A model generated the notes under the pieces. The model saw only the letters and a list, made by a program, of their open reading frames with translations, did no database searches and was not told the DNA's origin. Shown here piece after piece: positions 55,169-64,000 of a stretch of DNA of 64,000 nt. The DNA is from Burkholderiales bacterium (GTDB lineage: Bacteria > Pseudomonadota > Gammaproteobacteria > Burkholderiales > Burkholderiaceae_C). Every line of letters starts with the position of its first letter. Positions within the stretch are counted from its first letter, which is position 1. Location: the NCBI GenBank assembly GCA_016219375.1, contig JACRNC010000021.1, forward strand, positions 1 through 64,000. The letters are read 5' to 3'. A program made the position numbers and the translations under genes.

Positions 55169-55378
55169 ATGAGCGACACCGCCCTGTCACCCGACGAGCT
55201 GAAGGCGCGGCTGAAGAAGCTGAGCGCCGCGGCCACGCAGGCCAAGATGGACCTGCACGACCTGTCCGAGGAGCTGCCCAAGGACTGGGAGCGCATCCCC
55301 GAGGTCGCGCAGCGCGCCTTCGAGGCCCACCGCGCGCTGATGCAGGCGCGCCAGGCCGCGGCCGCCACCGGCTGCTGA
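55169..55378 (+). CDS. CCE_0567-family small metalloprotein
   Basis: A 69-residue helical hairpin protein: LSPDELKARLKKLSAAATQA then MDLHDLSEELPKDWERIP. This matches the CCE_0567 family, a nif-linked protein with a known helical structure and metal-binding residues. ATG 55169 is picked because AGGAG lies 6 bases upstream; an earlier ATG at 55148 overlaps the previous gene. Confidence 0.88.
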   Translation: MSDTALSPDELKARLKKLSAAATQAKMDLHDLSEELPKDWERIPEVAQRAFEAHRALMQARQAAAATGC

Positions 55379-55403
55379 GCCGCGCACCCGCCGGAGCCCG
55401 CCC

Positions 55404-55715
55404 ATGACCACCTACTGCGTCACCCTGCCCAGCGGCCAGAGCTGGACGCCGAACTTCGTGCAGGCCATCGACGAGCGCACCTGCATCGGCTGCGGGCGCT
55501 GCTTCAAGGTCTGCCCGCGCGGCGTGCTGGAGCTCGTCGGCCTCGACGAAGACGGCCGGCGCGTGGCGATCGACCCCGACGACGATGACGACGACGCGGA
55601 GGTCGAGCGCAAGGTCATGACCATCGCCCACCGCGAGCTGTGCATCGGCTGCACCGCCTGCTCGCGCATCTGCCCCAAGAAGTGCTACACCCACGCCCCG
55701 GCCGAAGCGGCCTGA
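55404..55715 (+). CDS. fdxB: Nif-specific ferredoxin III
   Basis: A 103-residue ferredoxin. CIGCGRCFKVCPRGVL and CIGCTACSRICPKKC bind two [4Fe-4S] clusters, separated by an acidic loop with six consecutive Asp. This long loop is the mark of ferredoxin III, nif-specific. It probably gives electrons to cofactor synthesis or nitrogenase. Confidence 0.95.
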   Translation: MTTYCVTLPSGQSWTPNFVQAIDERTCIGCGRCFKVCPRGVLELVGLDEDGRRVAIDPDDDDDDAEVERKVMTIAHRELCIGCTACSRICPKKCYTHAPAEAA

Positions 55716-55795
55716 CGCCGCAGGCCGCGCACCCGGCGCCGGCAGCGGCCCCGCTGCGCCGGCTGCCGCCGGCCACCGCGCGCTGGGCCGACCTG

Positions 55796-56392
55796 ATGGC
55801 CTGCGCCTGCGACACGCGCGACGCCGTCACCCTGGCCCTGGCCGGCACGCTCAGCCGCGCCTGGGCCCGCCACGGCGAGCACCTGCTGCCGCTGGTCGGG
55901 CTGGACCTGCAGGACACCGCCGCGCTGCTGCAGGCGCACTTCCCCGGCGTGCTGTGGGCGGGCTCGCCGGCCGCCGCACCGCTGGCCGGCCGGGCCGCCG
56001 TGGCTTCGGGCCGGCATGCGCCGCCGCAGCCGCGCAGCGAGCCCCGCGCCGACGAAGTCGAGGACCTGGTCGCCCTGCTGATGGACCATGCGCCCCGCGC
56101 CCACGCCGGCCGCCGCGCGCAGGACGACGCGCGCTGGGCCGCCCATGCCGTGGCCACGGCCAGCCTGGGCGACGACCACCTGTGGCAGGACCTGGGCCTG
56201 CCCTCGCGCGCGGTGCTGGGCGAGCTGATGCAGCGCTGCTTCCCCACGCTGGCCGCGCGCAACACGCGCGACATGAAGTGGAAGAAGTTCCTCTACAAGC
56301 AGCTCTGCGAGCGCGAGGGCCTCTTCATCTGCAAGGCGCCCAGCTGCCAGGCCTGCAGCGACCAGCCGCTGTGCTTCGGGCCGGAGGCCTGA
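55796..56392 (+). CDS. nifQ: NifQ, molybdenum donor for FeMo-co
   Basis: NifQ carries a Mo-Fe-S cluster that supplies Mo to NifEN. The C-terminal CKAPSCQACSDQPLCFG gives Cys179, 184, 187 and 193, the C-x4-C-x2-C-x5-C motif of the family. WQDLGLPSRAVLGELM and LAARNTRDMKWKKFLYKQLC are also typical. The frame is open back into fdxB; ATG 55796 gives 198 residues, the usual length, though without a clear ribosome-binding site, so the real start may be nearer 55716. Confidence 0.9.
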   Translation: MACACDTRDAVTLALAGTLSRAWARHGEHLLPLVGLDLQDTAALLQAHFPGVLWAGSPAAAPLAGRAAVASGRHAPPQPRSEPRADEVEDLVALLMDHAPRAHAGRRAQDDARWAAHAVATASLGDDHLWQDLGLPSRAVLGELMQRCFPTLAARNTRDMKWKKFLYKQLCEREGLFICKAPSCQACSDQPLCFGPEA

Positions 56393-56496
56393 GCCGGTGA
56401 AGCCGCGGCCTTGCGGCGTGCTCCCCTGAGCGCCTTGAGTGCCTTTGGCCACGTCAGCGCCCCTCCGCTGCCCGCCGCTGATCCTCCGCTGGCAAC

Positions 56497-56512
56497 TGGC
56501 ACGCCGGTTGCG
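56497..56512 (+). promoter_or_regulatory. Sigma54 promoter before modE
   Basis: TGGCACGCCGGTTGCG matches TGGCACG-N4-TTGC exactly. It lies 113 bases before modE and touches a ModE-like box at its -12 end. I find no TGT-N10-ACA site in the 100 bases upstream. Confidence 0.72.
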
Positions 56513-56534
56513 TTATATATCTCGGCATACAGCC
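56511..56534 (+). promoter_or_regulatory. ModE-like operator 1
   Basis: CGTTATATATCTCGGCATAC resembles half-sites of the ModE box (ATCGnTATATA-N6-TATATAACGAT). The left half is strong, the right half degenerate. It overlaps the -12 element, so Mo-bound ModE could block this promoter. Confidence 0.5.
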
Positions 56535-56590
56535 AATGCCGCGCGCACGCGGCCCCGCATCGCCCAATGCCGACATCCTTGTCCGCTTTG

Positions 56591-56615
56591 TCGCGATATC
56601 GCCAGATATACAACG
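56591..56615 (+). promoter_or_regulatory. ModE-like operator 2
   Basis: TCGCGATAT, six bases, ATATACAACG form an imperfect ModE-type palindrome 10 bases before the modE start. It may allow autoregulation. Confidence 0.5.
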
Positions 56616-56624
56616 CACCAGACG

Positions 56625-57551
56625 ATGGCTTCCACACCCTCTTCCCCCAGGCGGCGGCGCGCCGGCCCTTCTTCTGCCGCTGCGCCTGCCGCGCCGCGCC
56701 TGGTCGGGCGGCTGGAGGTCAACACCGCCCTGGGCAGCTTCCTGGGCGACACCCGCGTGCGCCTGCTGGAGGCCATCGACGCGCACGGCTCCATCACGCA
56801 GGCGGCGCGGCACGTGCCGCTGTCGTACAAGGCCGCGTGGGACGCGGTGGACGCGATGAACAACCTGGCCGAGGAGCCGCTGGTGGACCGCAGTACCGGC
56901 GGGCGGCGCGGCGGCGGCACGCGGCTGACGCCCTACGGCCGGCGCATGGTGGCGCTCTACCGCGCGGTGGAGGCCGAGTACCAGGCCGCGCTGGAGCGGC
57001 TGGCCTCGCGGATCAACGAGGGGCTGGATGAGGCCGATGCGGCCGATGCCTGCACCGGCGCCAGCGCCGCGCAGGCCGACGGTGCCGGCAGCATCCGCGC
57101 CTTCCAGCGCCTGCTGCGCCGCATGGCCCTGCGCACCAGCGCGCGCAACCAGCTGGCCTGCACGGTGGTGGGCCTGCGCGAGGGCGAGGTGGAGGTCGAG
57201 GTCTTCCTGCGCCTGGACGCGCATAACGAGCTGGTGGCCGTGGTCACGCGCGAGTCGGTGCGCGCGCTGGGGCTGGGCATCGGCAGCGAGGTGTTCGTGC
57301 TGGTCAAGTCCTCCTCGGTGCTGCTGCTGACCGACGAGGTGCTCACCAGCGCGCGCAACCAGCTCTGGGGCCGCGTGCTGCGCCTGGTGCGCGGGCCGGT
57401 CAATGCCGAGGTGACGCTGGACATCGGCGGCGGCAAGACCGTGACCGCCGTCATCACCCACGACTCGGTCTGCGCCCTGGGCCTGGCCGAGGGCAGCCGC
57501 GCCTGCGCGGTGTTCCCGGCCTCCAGCGTGATCCTGTCGGTCGTCGATTGA
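56625..57551 (+). CDS. modE: Molybdate-responsive regulator ModE
   Basis: A 308-residue protein. A winged HTH (LLEAIDAHGSITQAARHVPL, SYKAAWDAVDAMNNL) is followed by two Mop domains, each starting near TSARNQL (residues ~160 and ~245), which bind molybdate in the dimer. ModE bound to Mo represses molybdate uptake and may affect Mo enzymes. It is the first gene of mod; ATG 56625 starts just after the second operator. Confidence 0.93.
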   Translation: MASTPSSPRRRRAGPSSAAAPAAPRLVGRLEVNTALGSFLGDTRVRLLEAIDAHGSITQAARHVPLSYKAAWDAVDAMNNLAEEPLVDRSTGGRRGGGTRLTPYGRRMVALYRAVEAEYQAALERLASRINEGLDEADAADACTGASAAQADGAGSIRAFQRLLRRMALRTSARNQLACTVVGLREGEVEVEVFLRLDAHNELVAVVTRESVRALGLGIGSEVFVLVKSSSVLLLTDEVLTSARNQLWGRVLRLVRGPVNAEVTLDIGGGKTVTAVITHDSVCALGLAEGSRACAVFPASSVILSVVD

Positions 57552-57603
57552 CCTGCGCCGGACCCGGCCTGCCTTCCCTGCCCCAACCGAAAGGAGCTGC
57601 CCC

Positions 57604-58377
57604 ATGCCCGTCTTCTCCATGAAGCTGCCCGGCCGCGTGGCCGGCATGCTGGCCGCGGCGCTGGCCCTGGCCCAGCCGGCGCAGGCCGACACCGTGCAGG
57701 TGGCCGTGGCCGCCAACTTCACCGGGCCGATGAAGCAGATCGCCGCGGCCTTCCAGCAGGCCACGGGGCACGAGGCGGTGCTGCTCTTCGGCGCCACCGG
57801 CAAGTTCGCCGCGCAGATCGCCAACGGCGCGCCCTTCGAGGTGCTGCTGGCCGCCGACGACGAGACGCCGCGCAGGCTGGAGCAGCAGGGCCTGGCCGTG
57901 CCCGGCAGCCGCAGCACCTATGCCGTGGGCCGCCTGGTGCTCTACAGCGCCCAGCCGGGCAAGGTGGATGCGCGCGGCGAGGTGCTGCGGGCCGACCGCC
58001 AGGCCCGCGTGGCCATCGCCAACCCGCGCGTGGCGCCCTATGGCGAGGCCGCGCTGCAGACGCTGCAGGCCCTGGGCGTGCGGGCCGACGTCGAGCCGCG
58101 GCTGGTGACGGGCGAGTCCATCACCCAGGCCTTCCAGTACGTCGCCAGCGGCAATGCCGAGCTGGGCTTCGTCGCCCTGTCGCAGGTGGCGGCGCCCGGG
58201 CAGCCGGCCGCCGGCTCGTGGTGGGTGGTGCCCGAGTCGCTGCACGCGCCCATCCGCCAGGACGCCGTGCTGCTGCTGCCCGGGCGCGACAAGCCCGCCG
58301 CCCGCGCCCTGCTGGACTACCTGAAGAGCGAGCCGGCCCGCGCGGTGATCCGCGCCTGGGGCTACGGCCTGCAATGA
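57604..58377 (+). CDS. modA: Molybdate-binding periplasmic protein
   Basis: A 257-residue solute-binding protein. A signal peptide ends at about AQPAQA-DTVQ (residue 29). VAVAANFTGPMKQIAAAFQQ and LFGATGKFAAQIANGAPFEV contain ligand-binding residues, and GNAELGFVALSQV is a further family motif. It binds molybdate for ModBC. AAAGGAG precedes ATG 57604. Confidence 0.93.
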   Translation: MPVFSMKLPGRVAGMLAAALALAQPAQADTVQVAVAANFTGPMKQIAAAFQQATGHEAVLLFGATGKFAAQIANGAPFEVLLAADDETPRRLEQQGLAVPGSRSTYAVGRLVLYSAQPGKVDARGEVLRADRQARVAIANPRVAPYGEAALQTLQALGVRADVEPRLVTGESITQAFQYVASGNAELGFVALSQVAAPGQPAAGSWWVVPESLHAPIRQDAVLLLPGRDKPAARALLDYLKSEPARAVIRAWGYGLQ

Positions 58378-58462
58378 ACAGTGACGACAAAGCCGCAGCC
58401 ATGAACACACCCTGCCGCCCCCCATCACTGCGCGCGCGACTTGCCGCATGGAGGCCCGCCCC

Positions 58463-59161
58463 ATGAGCATGCTGCTGTCGCCGCAGGACCTGCAGGCGCT
58501 GCTGCTGACGCTGCGGCTGGCCGCCATCGTCACGGCCATCCTGCTGGTGGTGGGCACGCCCATCGCGTGGTGGCTGGCGCGCACGCGCTCGCGGCTCAAG
58601 GGCCCGGTGGGCGCGGTGGTGGCGCTGCCGCTGGTGCTGCCGCCTTCGGTGCTGGGCTTCTACCTGCTGCTGGCGATGGGGCCGCACGGGCCCATCGGCC
58701 AGCTCACGCAGGCCCTGGGCTGGGGCCGGCTGCCCTTCACCTTCAGCGGGCTGGTGGTGGCCTCGGTGTTCTATTCGCTGCCCTTCATGGTGCAGCCGCT
58801 GCAGACCGCCTTCGAGGCCATCGGCGACGGCCCGCTGGAGGCCGCAGCCACGCTGCGCGCCTCGCCGCTGGATGCCTTCTTCAGCGTGGCCGTGCCGCTG
58901 GCGGCACCGGGCTTCCTGACGGCGTCGGTGCTGAGCTTCGCGCACACGGTGGGCGAGTTCGGCGTGGTGCTGATGATCGGCGGCAACATCCCCGGCGTCA
59001 GCCGCGTGGCCTCGGTGCAGATCTACGACCACGTGGAGGCGATGGACTATGCCGACGCCCACCGCCTGGCCGCGGTGCTGCTGGTCTTCTCGTTCGCGGT
59101 GCTGCTGGCCGTCTACGCGTGGCGCCCGCTGCGCGGCATGGGGGTGGGCCGTGGTGGATGA
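58463..59161 (+). CDS. modB: Molybdate ABC transporter permease
   Basis: A 232-residue inner-membrane permease with five or six spans. LVLPPSVLGFYLLLAMG and the EAAATLRASPLDAFFSVAVP loop (coupling helix with EAA motif) are typical ModB. ATG 58463 has GGAGG 8 bases upstream; an earlier ATG at 58448 abuts it. It overlaps modC. Confidence 0.92.
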   Translation: MSMLLSPQDLQALLLTLRLAAIVTAILLVVGTPIAWWLARTRSRLKGPVGAVVALPLVLPPSVLGFYLLLAMGPHGPIGQLTQALGWGRLPFTFSGLVVASVFYSLPFMVQPLQTAFEAIGDGPLEAAATLRASPLDAFFSVAVPLAAPGFLTASVLSFAHTVGEFGVVLMIGGNIPGVSRVASVQIYDHVEAMDYADAHRLAAVLLVFSFAVLLAVYAWRPLRGMGVGRGG

Positions 59162-60395
59162 CACGGTGCGGGCCGCCGAGATCGTCGCGGCCTTCCAGCG
59201 CACGCCGGCTGCCGCGGACGACGGCCTGGCCCTGCGGCTGCGTCTGAGCCGCGCGGCCTTCACGCTGGACGTGGACCTGCAGCTGCCCGGGCAGGGCGTC
59301 ACCGGGCTGCTGGGGCCGTCGGGCTGCGGCAAGACCACCGTGCTGCGCTGCCTGGCCGGGCTGGAGCGCGCCGCGCAGGGCCGGCTGGTGGTGCAGGGCC
59401 AGGTGTGGCAGGACGCTCGCACCTGGGTGCCGCCGCACCGCCGCGCGGTGGGCTGCGTCTTCCAGGACGCCCATCTCTTTGCCCACCTGAGCGTGCGCCG
59501 CAACCTGGCCTACGGCCAGCGGCGCATCGCCGCCGGCGAGCGGCCGGTGGTGACGCTGGAGCAGGCGGTGGCGCTGCTGGGCATCGGCCCCCTGCTGGAC
59601 CGCCTGCCCGCCGGCCTGTCCGGCGGCGAGCGCCAGCGCGTGGCCATCGCCCGCGCCCTGCTGGCCGCGCCGCGGCTGCTGCTGCTCGACGGGCCGCTGT
59701 CCGCGCTGGATGCGCCGCGCAAGGCCGAGGTGCTGCCCTACCTGGAGCGGCTGCAGGCCGAGCTGCGCCTGCCCATCGTCTACGTCAGCCATGCGGTGGA
59801 CGAGGTCGCCCGCCTGGCCGACCACGTGGTGGTGATGGAGGCCGGCCGCGTGCGCGCCCAGGGGCCGGTGGCGGCCACGCTGTCGCGCATCGACCTGGGG
59901 CCGCTGTGGTCCGACGACATCGGCGCCGTCATCCCCGCCACCGTGGCCGAGCACGACACGGCCTACGGCCTGACGCGGCTGGCCTTTGCCGGCGGCTCGC
60001 TGTGGGTGGGCCGCAGCCCGCATGCGCCGGGCAGCGCCGTGCGCGCCCGCGTGCTGGCCCGCGACGTCAGCCTGGCCCTGCAGCCGCCGGGGGCCACCAG
60101 CATCCTCAACGTGCTGCCCGCTCGCGTGCAGGCGCTGCAGGCCGACGGGCCGGACACGGTGCTCGTGCGCCTGCTGCCCGGGCCGCACGATGCGGGCCAC
60201 GGCAGCGGGCACGCCGATGCCGCCGATCACGCGACCCAAGACACCGCCGGCAACACCGCCCGCAACACCGCCGACGACACCCGCCACACCCCCGCCCTGC
60301 TGGCGCGCATCACCCGCCGCTCCTGCGAGCAGCTGGCCCTGGCGCCGGGCATGGCCGTGCATGCCCAGGTCAAGGCCGCTGCGCTGATGCGCTGA
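59154..60395 (+). CDS. modC: Molybdate ABC transporter ATPase
   Basis: A 413-residue ATP-binding protein. LLGPSGCGKTTVLRC is Walker A, LSGGERQRVAIARAL the ABC signature, LLLLDGPLSALD Walker B, and YVSHAVDEVARL the switch His. A Mop domain follows (LARDVSLALQPPGATSILNV) but is split by a Asp/His/Thr/Asn-rich insert of about 35 residues (AGNTARNTADDTRHTP). The start is a GTG at 59154, or 59151, overlapping modB. Confidence 0.92.
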   Translation: MDDTVRAAEIVAAFQRTPAAADDGLALRLRLSRAAFTLDVDLQLPGQGVTGLLGPSGCGKTTVLRCLAGLERAAQGRLVVQGQVWQDARTWVPPHRRAVGCVFQDAHLFAHLSVRRNLAYGQRRIAAGERPVVTLEQAVALLGIGPLLDRLPAGLSGGERQRVAIARALLAAPRLLLLDGPLSALDAPRKAEVLPYLERLQAELRLPIVYVSHAVDEVARLADHVVVMEAGRVRAQGPVAATLSRIDLGPLWSDDIGAVIPATVAEHDTAYGLTRLAFAGGSLWVGRSPHAPGSAVRARVLARDVSLALQPPGATSILNVLPARVQALQADGPDTVLVRLLPGPHDAGHGSGHADAADHATQDTAGNTARNTADDTRHTPALLARITRRSCEQLALAPGMAVHAQVKAAALMR

Positions 60396-60477
60396 TGCGC
60401 TGAATGGCGCCTGCAAGGCCGGCCGCAGGCGGCACCGATGAAGGCCCGGGCCGCCTGCTGCGGCGGCTGGTCGCGCT

Positions 60478-60493
60478 TGCGACAAACCCGACA
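60478..60493 (+). promoter_or_regulatory. Degenerate NifA site before the isc-like operon
   Basis: TGC-GACAAACCCG-ACA differs by one base from TGT-N10-ACA. It lies about 115 bases upstream of the -24 box, the usual distance. Confidence 0.4.
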
Positions 60494-60578
60494 CGGCCGC
60501 CGCGTCGCAAGCCGCACGCGCCGGCCCGCCGGCACCGCGCGACGGCGCCCGTGAAGCGCGCGGCTTCATAGGAGAGAA

Positions 60579-60602
60579 GGCCGCGCGGCCCCCTGCGCGG
60601 CC
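60579..60602 (+). terminator. Hairpin after the mod operon
   Basis: GGCCGCGC, 8-base loop, GCGCGGCC. It lies between modC and the next promoter and has no T run, so it is a weak terminator candidate. Confidence 0.4.
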
Positions 60603-60606
60603 GGCT

Positions 60607-60622
60607 TGGCATGGCCTTTGCG
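60607..60622 (+). promoter_or_regulatory. Sigma54 promoter of the nif-linked isc operon
   Basis: TGGCATGGCCTTTGCG differs by one base from TGGCACG-N4-TTGC, with the right 10-base spacing. It is 54 bases before the desulfurase start. Confidence 0.75.
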
Positions 60623-60675
60623 CTTGAGCCCTCGTCACCCACCGGCCCACGGGCCGCAACGACGAGGCAACGAGC

Positions 60676-61887
60676 ATGGACGGCCGACCGATCTACCTGG
60701 ACTACGCCGCGACCACGCCGGTCGACCCCCGAGTGGCCGCGGCCATGCTGCCCTACCTGTACGAGCAGTTCGGCAACCCCGCCTCGCGCAGCCATGCCTA
60801 CGGCTGGGCCGCGGAAGAGGCGGTGGAGATCGCCCGCGAGTACGTGGCCCAGCTCATCGGCGCCGACCCGCGCGAGATCGTCTGGACCTCCGGCGCGACC
60901 GAGTCCAACAACCTAGCCATCAAGGGCGCCGCGCAGTTCTACGGCTCGCGCGGGCGGCACATCGTCACCGTCAAGACCGAGCACAAGGCCGTGCTCGACA
61001 CCTGCCGCGAGCTCGAACGCCACGGCTGGTCGGTGACCTTCCTCGACGTGCAGCCCGACGGCCTGCTCGACCTGGACGTGCTGCGCGGCGCCCTGCGGCC
61101 GGACACCGTGCTGGTGTCGGTGATGCTGGTCAACAACGAGATCGGCGTGGTGCAGGACGTGGCCGCCATCGGCGCGCTGTGCCGCGAGCGCGGCATCGTC
61201 TTCCACGTCGACGCCGCGCAGGCCACGGGCAAGGTGGAGATCGACCTGCACACGCTGCCGGTGGACCTGATGTCGCTGTCGGCGCACAAGACCTACGGCC
61301 CCAAGGGCATCGGCGCGCTCTACGTGCGGCGCAAGCCGCGCGTGCGGCTGGAGGCACAGATCCACGGCGGCGGCCATGAGCGCGGCATGCGCTCGGGCAC
61401 GCTGGCCACGCACCAGATCGTCGGCATGGGCGAGGCCTACCGCCTGGCCCACCAGGACATGGCCGCCGAGAACGCCCGCATCCGCCGCCTGCGCGACCGG
61501 CTGCTGGCCGGGCTGCAGGCCATCCCGCAGACCCGCGTCAACGGCAGCCTGGCGCAGCGCGTGCCGCACAACCTCAACGTGAGCTTCCAGTTCGTCGAGG
61601 GCGAGTCGCTGCTGATGGGCATGCGCGGCATCGCCGTGTCCTCCGGCTCGGCCTGCACCTCGGCCAGCCTGGAGCCCAGCTACGTGCTGCGCGCCCTGGG
61701 CCTGGAGGACGAGCTGGCCCACAGCTCCATCCGCTTCTCGCTGGGCCGCTTCACCACCGAGGCCGACGTGGACGCCGCCGTGCGCGAGGTGCGCCAGGCC
61801 GTGGAGCGCCTGCGCGCGCTCAGCCCGCTGTGGGACCTGCACCTGGCCGGCGTGGACCTGTCCGCCGTGCAGTGGGCTGCCCACTGA
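60676..61887 (+). CDS. Cysteine desulfurase, IscS/NifS type
   Basis: A 403-residue PLP enzyme giving sulfur to the IscU scaffold. [38 protein letters not shown] (Lys) and [20 protein letters not shown] (catalytic Cys on a long loop) match IscS closely. In this context it could be named nifS or iscS; the sequence is IscS-like but the promoter is nif-type. It heads a set of four assembly genes. Confidence 0.93.
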   Translation: MDGRPIYLDYAATTPVDPRVAAAMLPYLYEQFGNPASRSHAYGWAAEEAVEIAREYVAQLIGADPREIVWTSGATESNNLAIKGAAQFYGSRGRHIVTVKTEHKAVLDTCRELERHGWSVTFLDVQPDGLLDLDVLRGALRPDTVLVSVMLVNNEIGVVQDVAAIGALCRERGIVFHVDAAQATGKVEIDLHTLPVDLMSLSAHKTYGPKGIGALYVRRKPRVRLEAQIHGGGHERGMRSGTLATHQIVGMGEAYRLAHQDMAAENARIRRLRDRLLAGLQAIPQTRVNGSLAQRVPHNLNVSFQFVEGESLLMGMRGIAVSSGSACTSASLEPSYVLRALGLEDELAHSSIRFSLGRFTTEADVDAAVREVRQAVERLRALSPLWDLHLAGVDLSAVQWAAH

Positions 61888-61944
61888 CCCCATCGCCCTC
61901 ATCGGCCGCGCCACCCGCTGCCCCACGAACCCACGGAGCCCCTC

Positions 61945-62454
61945 ATGGCCTACAGCGACAAAGTCATCGACCACTACGAGAACCCGCGCAATGCCGGCGG
62001 CTTTGCGCCCGGCGACGAGGGCGTGGGCACCGGCATGGTGGGCGCGCCCGCCTGCGGCGACGTGATGAAGCTGCAGATCAAGGTGGACCCGGCCACCGGC
62101 GTGATCCAGGACGCGCGCTTCAAGACCTATGGCTGCGGCTCGGCCATCGCGTCGTCCTCGCTGGTCACCGAATGGGTCAAGGGCAAGACGCTGGACCAGG
62201 CCCTGGCCATCAAGAACACCGAGATCGCCGAGGAGCTGGCCCTGCCGCCGGTCAAGGTGCACTGCTCCATCCTGGCCGAGGACGCCATCAGGGCCGCGGT
62301 GGCCGACTACCGCAGCCGCCTGGGCTCGCCCGACGCCGCCACCGGCGAGGCGCCGGTCTGCGCGCCTGTCCCCGCCAACGCCACCGCCACCGTCCCCGCC
62401 AACGCCACCGCCGCGCCCGCGGCCGGCGCGCAGCCCGCCACGCTGGCCGCCTGA
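61945..62454 (+). CDS. iscU: Fe-S scaffold IscU
   Basis: A 169-residue scaffold. Ligands are Cys in [26 protein letters not shown] and [16 protein letters not shown], where LPPVKVHC is the HscA-binding motif. Residues ~1-128 match IscU. The last ~40 residues ([19 protein letters not shown]) come from a 24-base repeat and are not part of the fold. It lacks the NifU C-terminal domains. Confidence 0.93.
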   Translation: MAYSDKVIDHYENPRNAGGFAPGDEGVGTGMVGAPACGDVMKLQIKVDPATGVIQDARFKTYGCGSAIASSSLVTEWVKGKTLDQALAIKNTEIAEELALPPVKVHCSILAEDAIRAAVADYRSRLGSPDAATGEAPVCAPVPANATATVPANATAAPAAGAQPATLAA

Positions 62455-62513
62455 CCTCAAGACCGCGCGACCACCCGACCACCCTTTCCTCAACCGTCCC
62501 GGAGCACGCCCCC

Positions 62514-62888
62514 ATGACCACCGCCGCCCTTGCCGAGGTGACCGTCGCCGACCCGGCCCCGCCGCTGCTCAACGTGTCCGACGCCGCCGTCGGCAAGGTC
62601 GCCGAGATGCTGGCCGAGGAAGGCCAGCCCGGGCTGCGCCTGCGCATCTACGTGACCGGCGGCGGCTGCTCGGGCTTCCAGTACGGCTTCGCCTTCGACG
62701 ACGCGGTGGCCGAGGACGACACCGTGGTCGAGCGCGGCGGCATCGGCATCGCCGTGGACGCGATGAGCCTGCAGTACCTCAGCGGCGCGGAGATCGACTA
62801 CGAGGACGACCTGCAGGGCGCGCGCTTCGTCATCCGCAATCCCAACGCGACGACGACCTGCGGCTGCGGCAGCTCGTTCTCCGTCTGA
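62514..62888 (+). CDS. A-type Fe-S carrier, ErpA-like
   Basis: A 124-residue protein. [17 protein letters not shown] and [16 protein letters not shown] contain the three conserved cysteines of A-type carriers. The FAFDD stretch and length are closer to ErpA than IscA. It is one of two adjacent carriers. Confidence 0.9.
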   Translation: MTTAALAEVTVADPAPPLLNVSDAAVGKVAEMLAEEGQPGLRLRIYVTGGGCSGFQYGFAFDDAVAEDDTVVERGGIGIAVDAMSLQYLSGAEIDYEDDLQGARFVIRNPNATTTCGCGSSFSV

Positions 62889-62907
62889 TCCCGCACCGGA
62901 GCCGATC

Positions 62908-63231
62908 ATGGGCATCACCGTCACCGAGGCCGCGGCCCGCCAGATCCGCCGCGCGCTGGACAAGCGCGGCAGCGGCGTGGGCCTGCGCCTGGCCGTCAAG
63001 ACCAGCGGCTGCTCGGGCTACGCCTATGCGATGGAGTTCGCCGACGAGCTGCAGCCCGAGGACACGCGCTTCGACAGCGCCGGCGTCAGCCTGATCGTCG
63101 ATGCGATGAGCCTGCCGCTGCTGGACGGCACGCAGCTGGACTTCGTGCGCGAAGGGCTCAACGAGGGCTTCAAGTTCCTCAACCCCAATGCCACGGCCTC
63201 CTGCGGCTGCGGCGAGAGCTTCGCGGTCTGA
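62908..63231 (+). CDS. iscA: A-type Fe-S carrier IscA
   Basis: A 107-residue Isc[21 protein letters not shown] opens it, [17 protein letters not shown] has the first Cys, and [16 protein letters not shown] the CGC. It moves clusters from IscU to client proteins. It starts 20 bp after the ErpA-like gene. Confidence 0.92.
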   Translation: MGITVTEAAARQIRRALDKRGSGVGLRLAVKTSGCSGYAYAMEFADELQPEDTRFDSAGVSLIVDAMSLPLLDGTQLDFVREGLNEGFKFLNPNATASCGCGESFAV

Positions 63232-63252
63232 GCGGCCGCCTGCGAGCACGCG

Positions 63253-64000
<748 letters not shown>

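Overview
The window looks like chromosome from a high-GC diazotrophic betaproteobacterium, probably Burkholderiales of the Rubrivivax/Azohydromonas/Leptothrix kind. I infer this from codon use, the order of the cys and nif genes and the NifA/sigma54 promoters; no 16S gene is present to confirm it. It divides into a defence and gene-decay zone on the left (about 1-21.8 kb), an ordinary metabolic stretch (21.8-36.1 kb) and a large nitrogen-fixation region (36.4-64 kb).

Left zone. Bases 152-1259 hold remnants of an mqsA-type antitoxin and an HNH nuclease. From 17704 down to 1332, nine closely spaced minus-strand genes form one defence island: an SNF2-like helicase with a PLD-like N-terminus, an AAA+ ATPase plus subtilisin-like protease (IetAS type), a DUF4391 protein, an AAA15 ATPase plus RloB (RloAB/AbiL type), type III Mod and Res, and a DUF4209 protein with a HEPN-like RX4H motif. 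Next come two orphan polymorphic toxin/immunity modules (18087-20888). The first is intact at its 3' end. The second has a stop codon in the toxin and a frameshift in the immunity gene. A PIN-type toxin-antitoxin pair follows.

Metabolic stretch. An SDR, a patatin lipoprotein and a TauE-type exporter precede an assimilatory sulfate-reduction operon (cysI, DUF934, cysH, cysD, cysN, SUMT). CysH carries its catalytic tail motif twice. Then come ferredoxin FdxA, a ferredoxin-NADP reductase, a GH15 glucoamylase-like enzyme with glucokinase, and tRNA-Asn(GTT) with a nearby TTCG-loop terminator.

Nitrogen fixation. A NifA site and a sigma54 promoter precede nifB, then a ferredoxin, a HesB-like protein, a helical-repeat protein, an LRV FeS protein, two NifZ-type proteins, a cysteine desulfurase, nifT, a DegT-like protein lacking the PLP lysine and a degenerate SIR2-like protein. 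A divergent sigma54 promoter pair around one shared NifA site drives nifHDKENX-DUF269-CCE_0567-fdxB-nifQ to the right and a truncated haemoglobin plus an unknown protein to the left. modEABC follows, with a sigma54 promoter overlapping a ModE-like operator. Last is an IscS-IscU-IscA-IscA-HscA set, also behind a sigma54-type promoter, with HscA cut by the window end. Together these genes supply nitrogenase structural proteins, FeMo-cofactor assembly, molybdate, Fe-S clusters, electron carriers and probably oxygen handling; sulfur comes from the cys operon.
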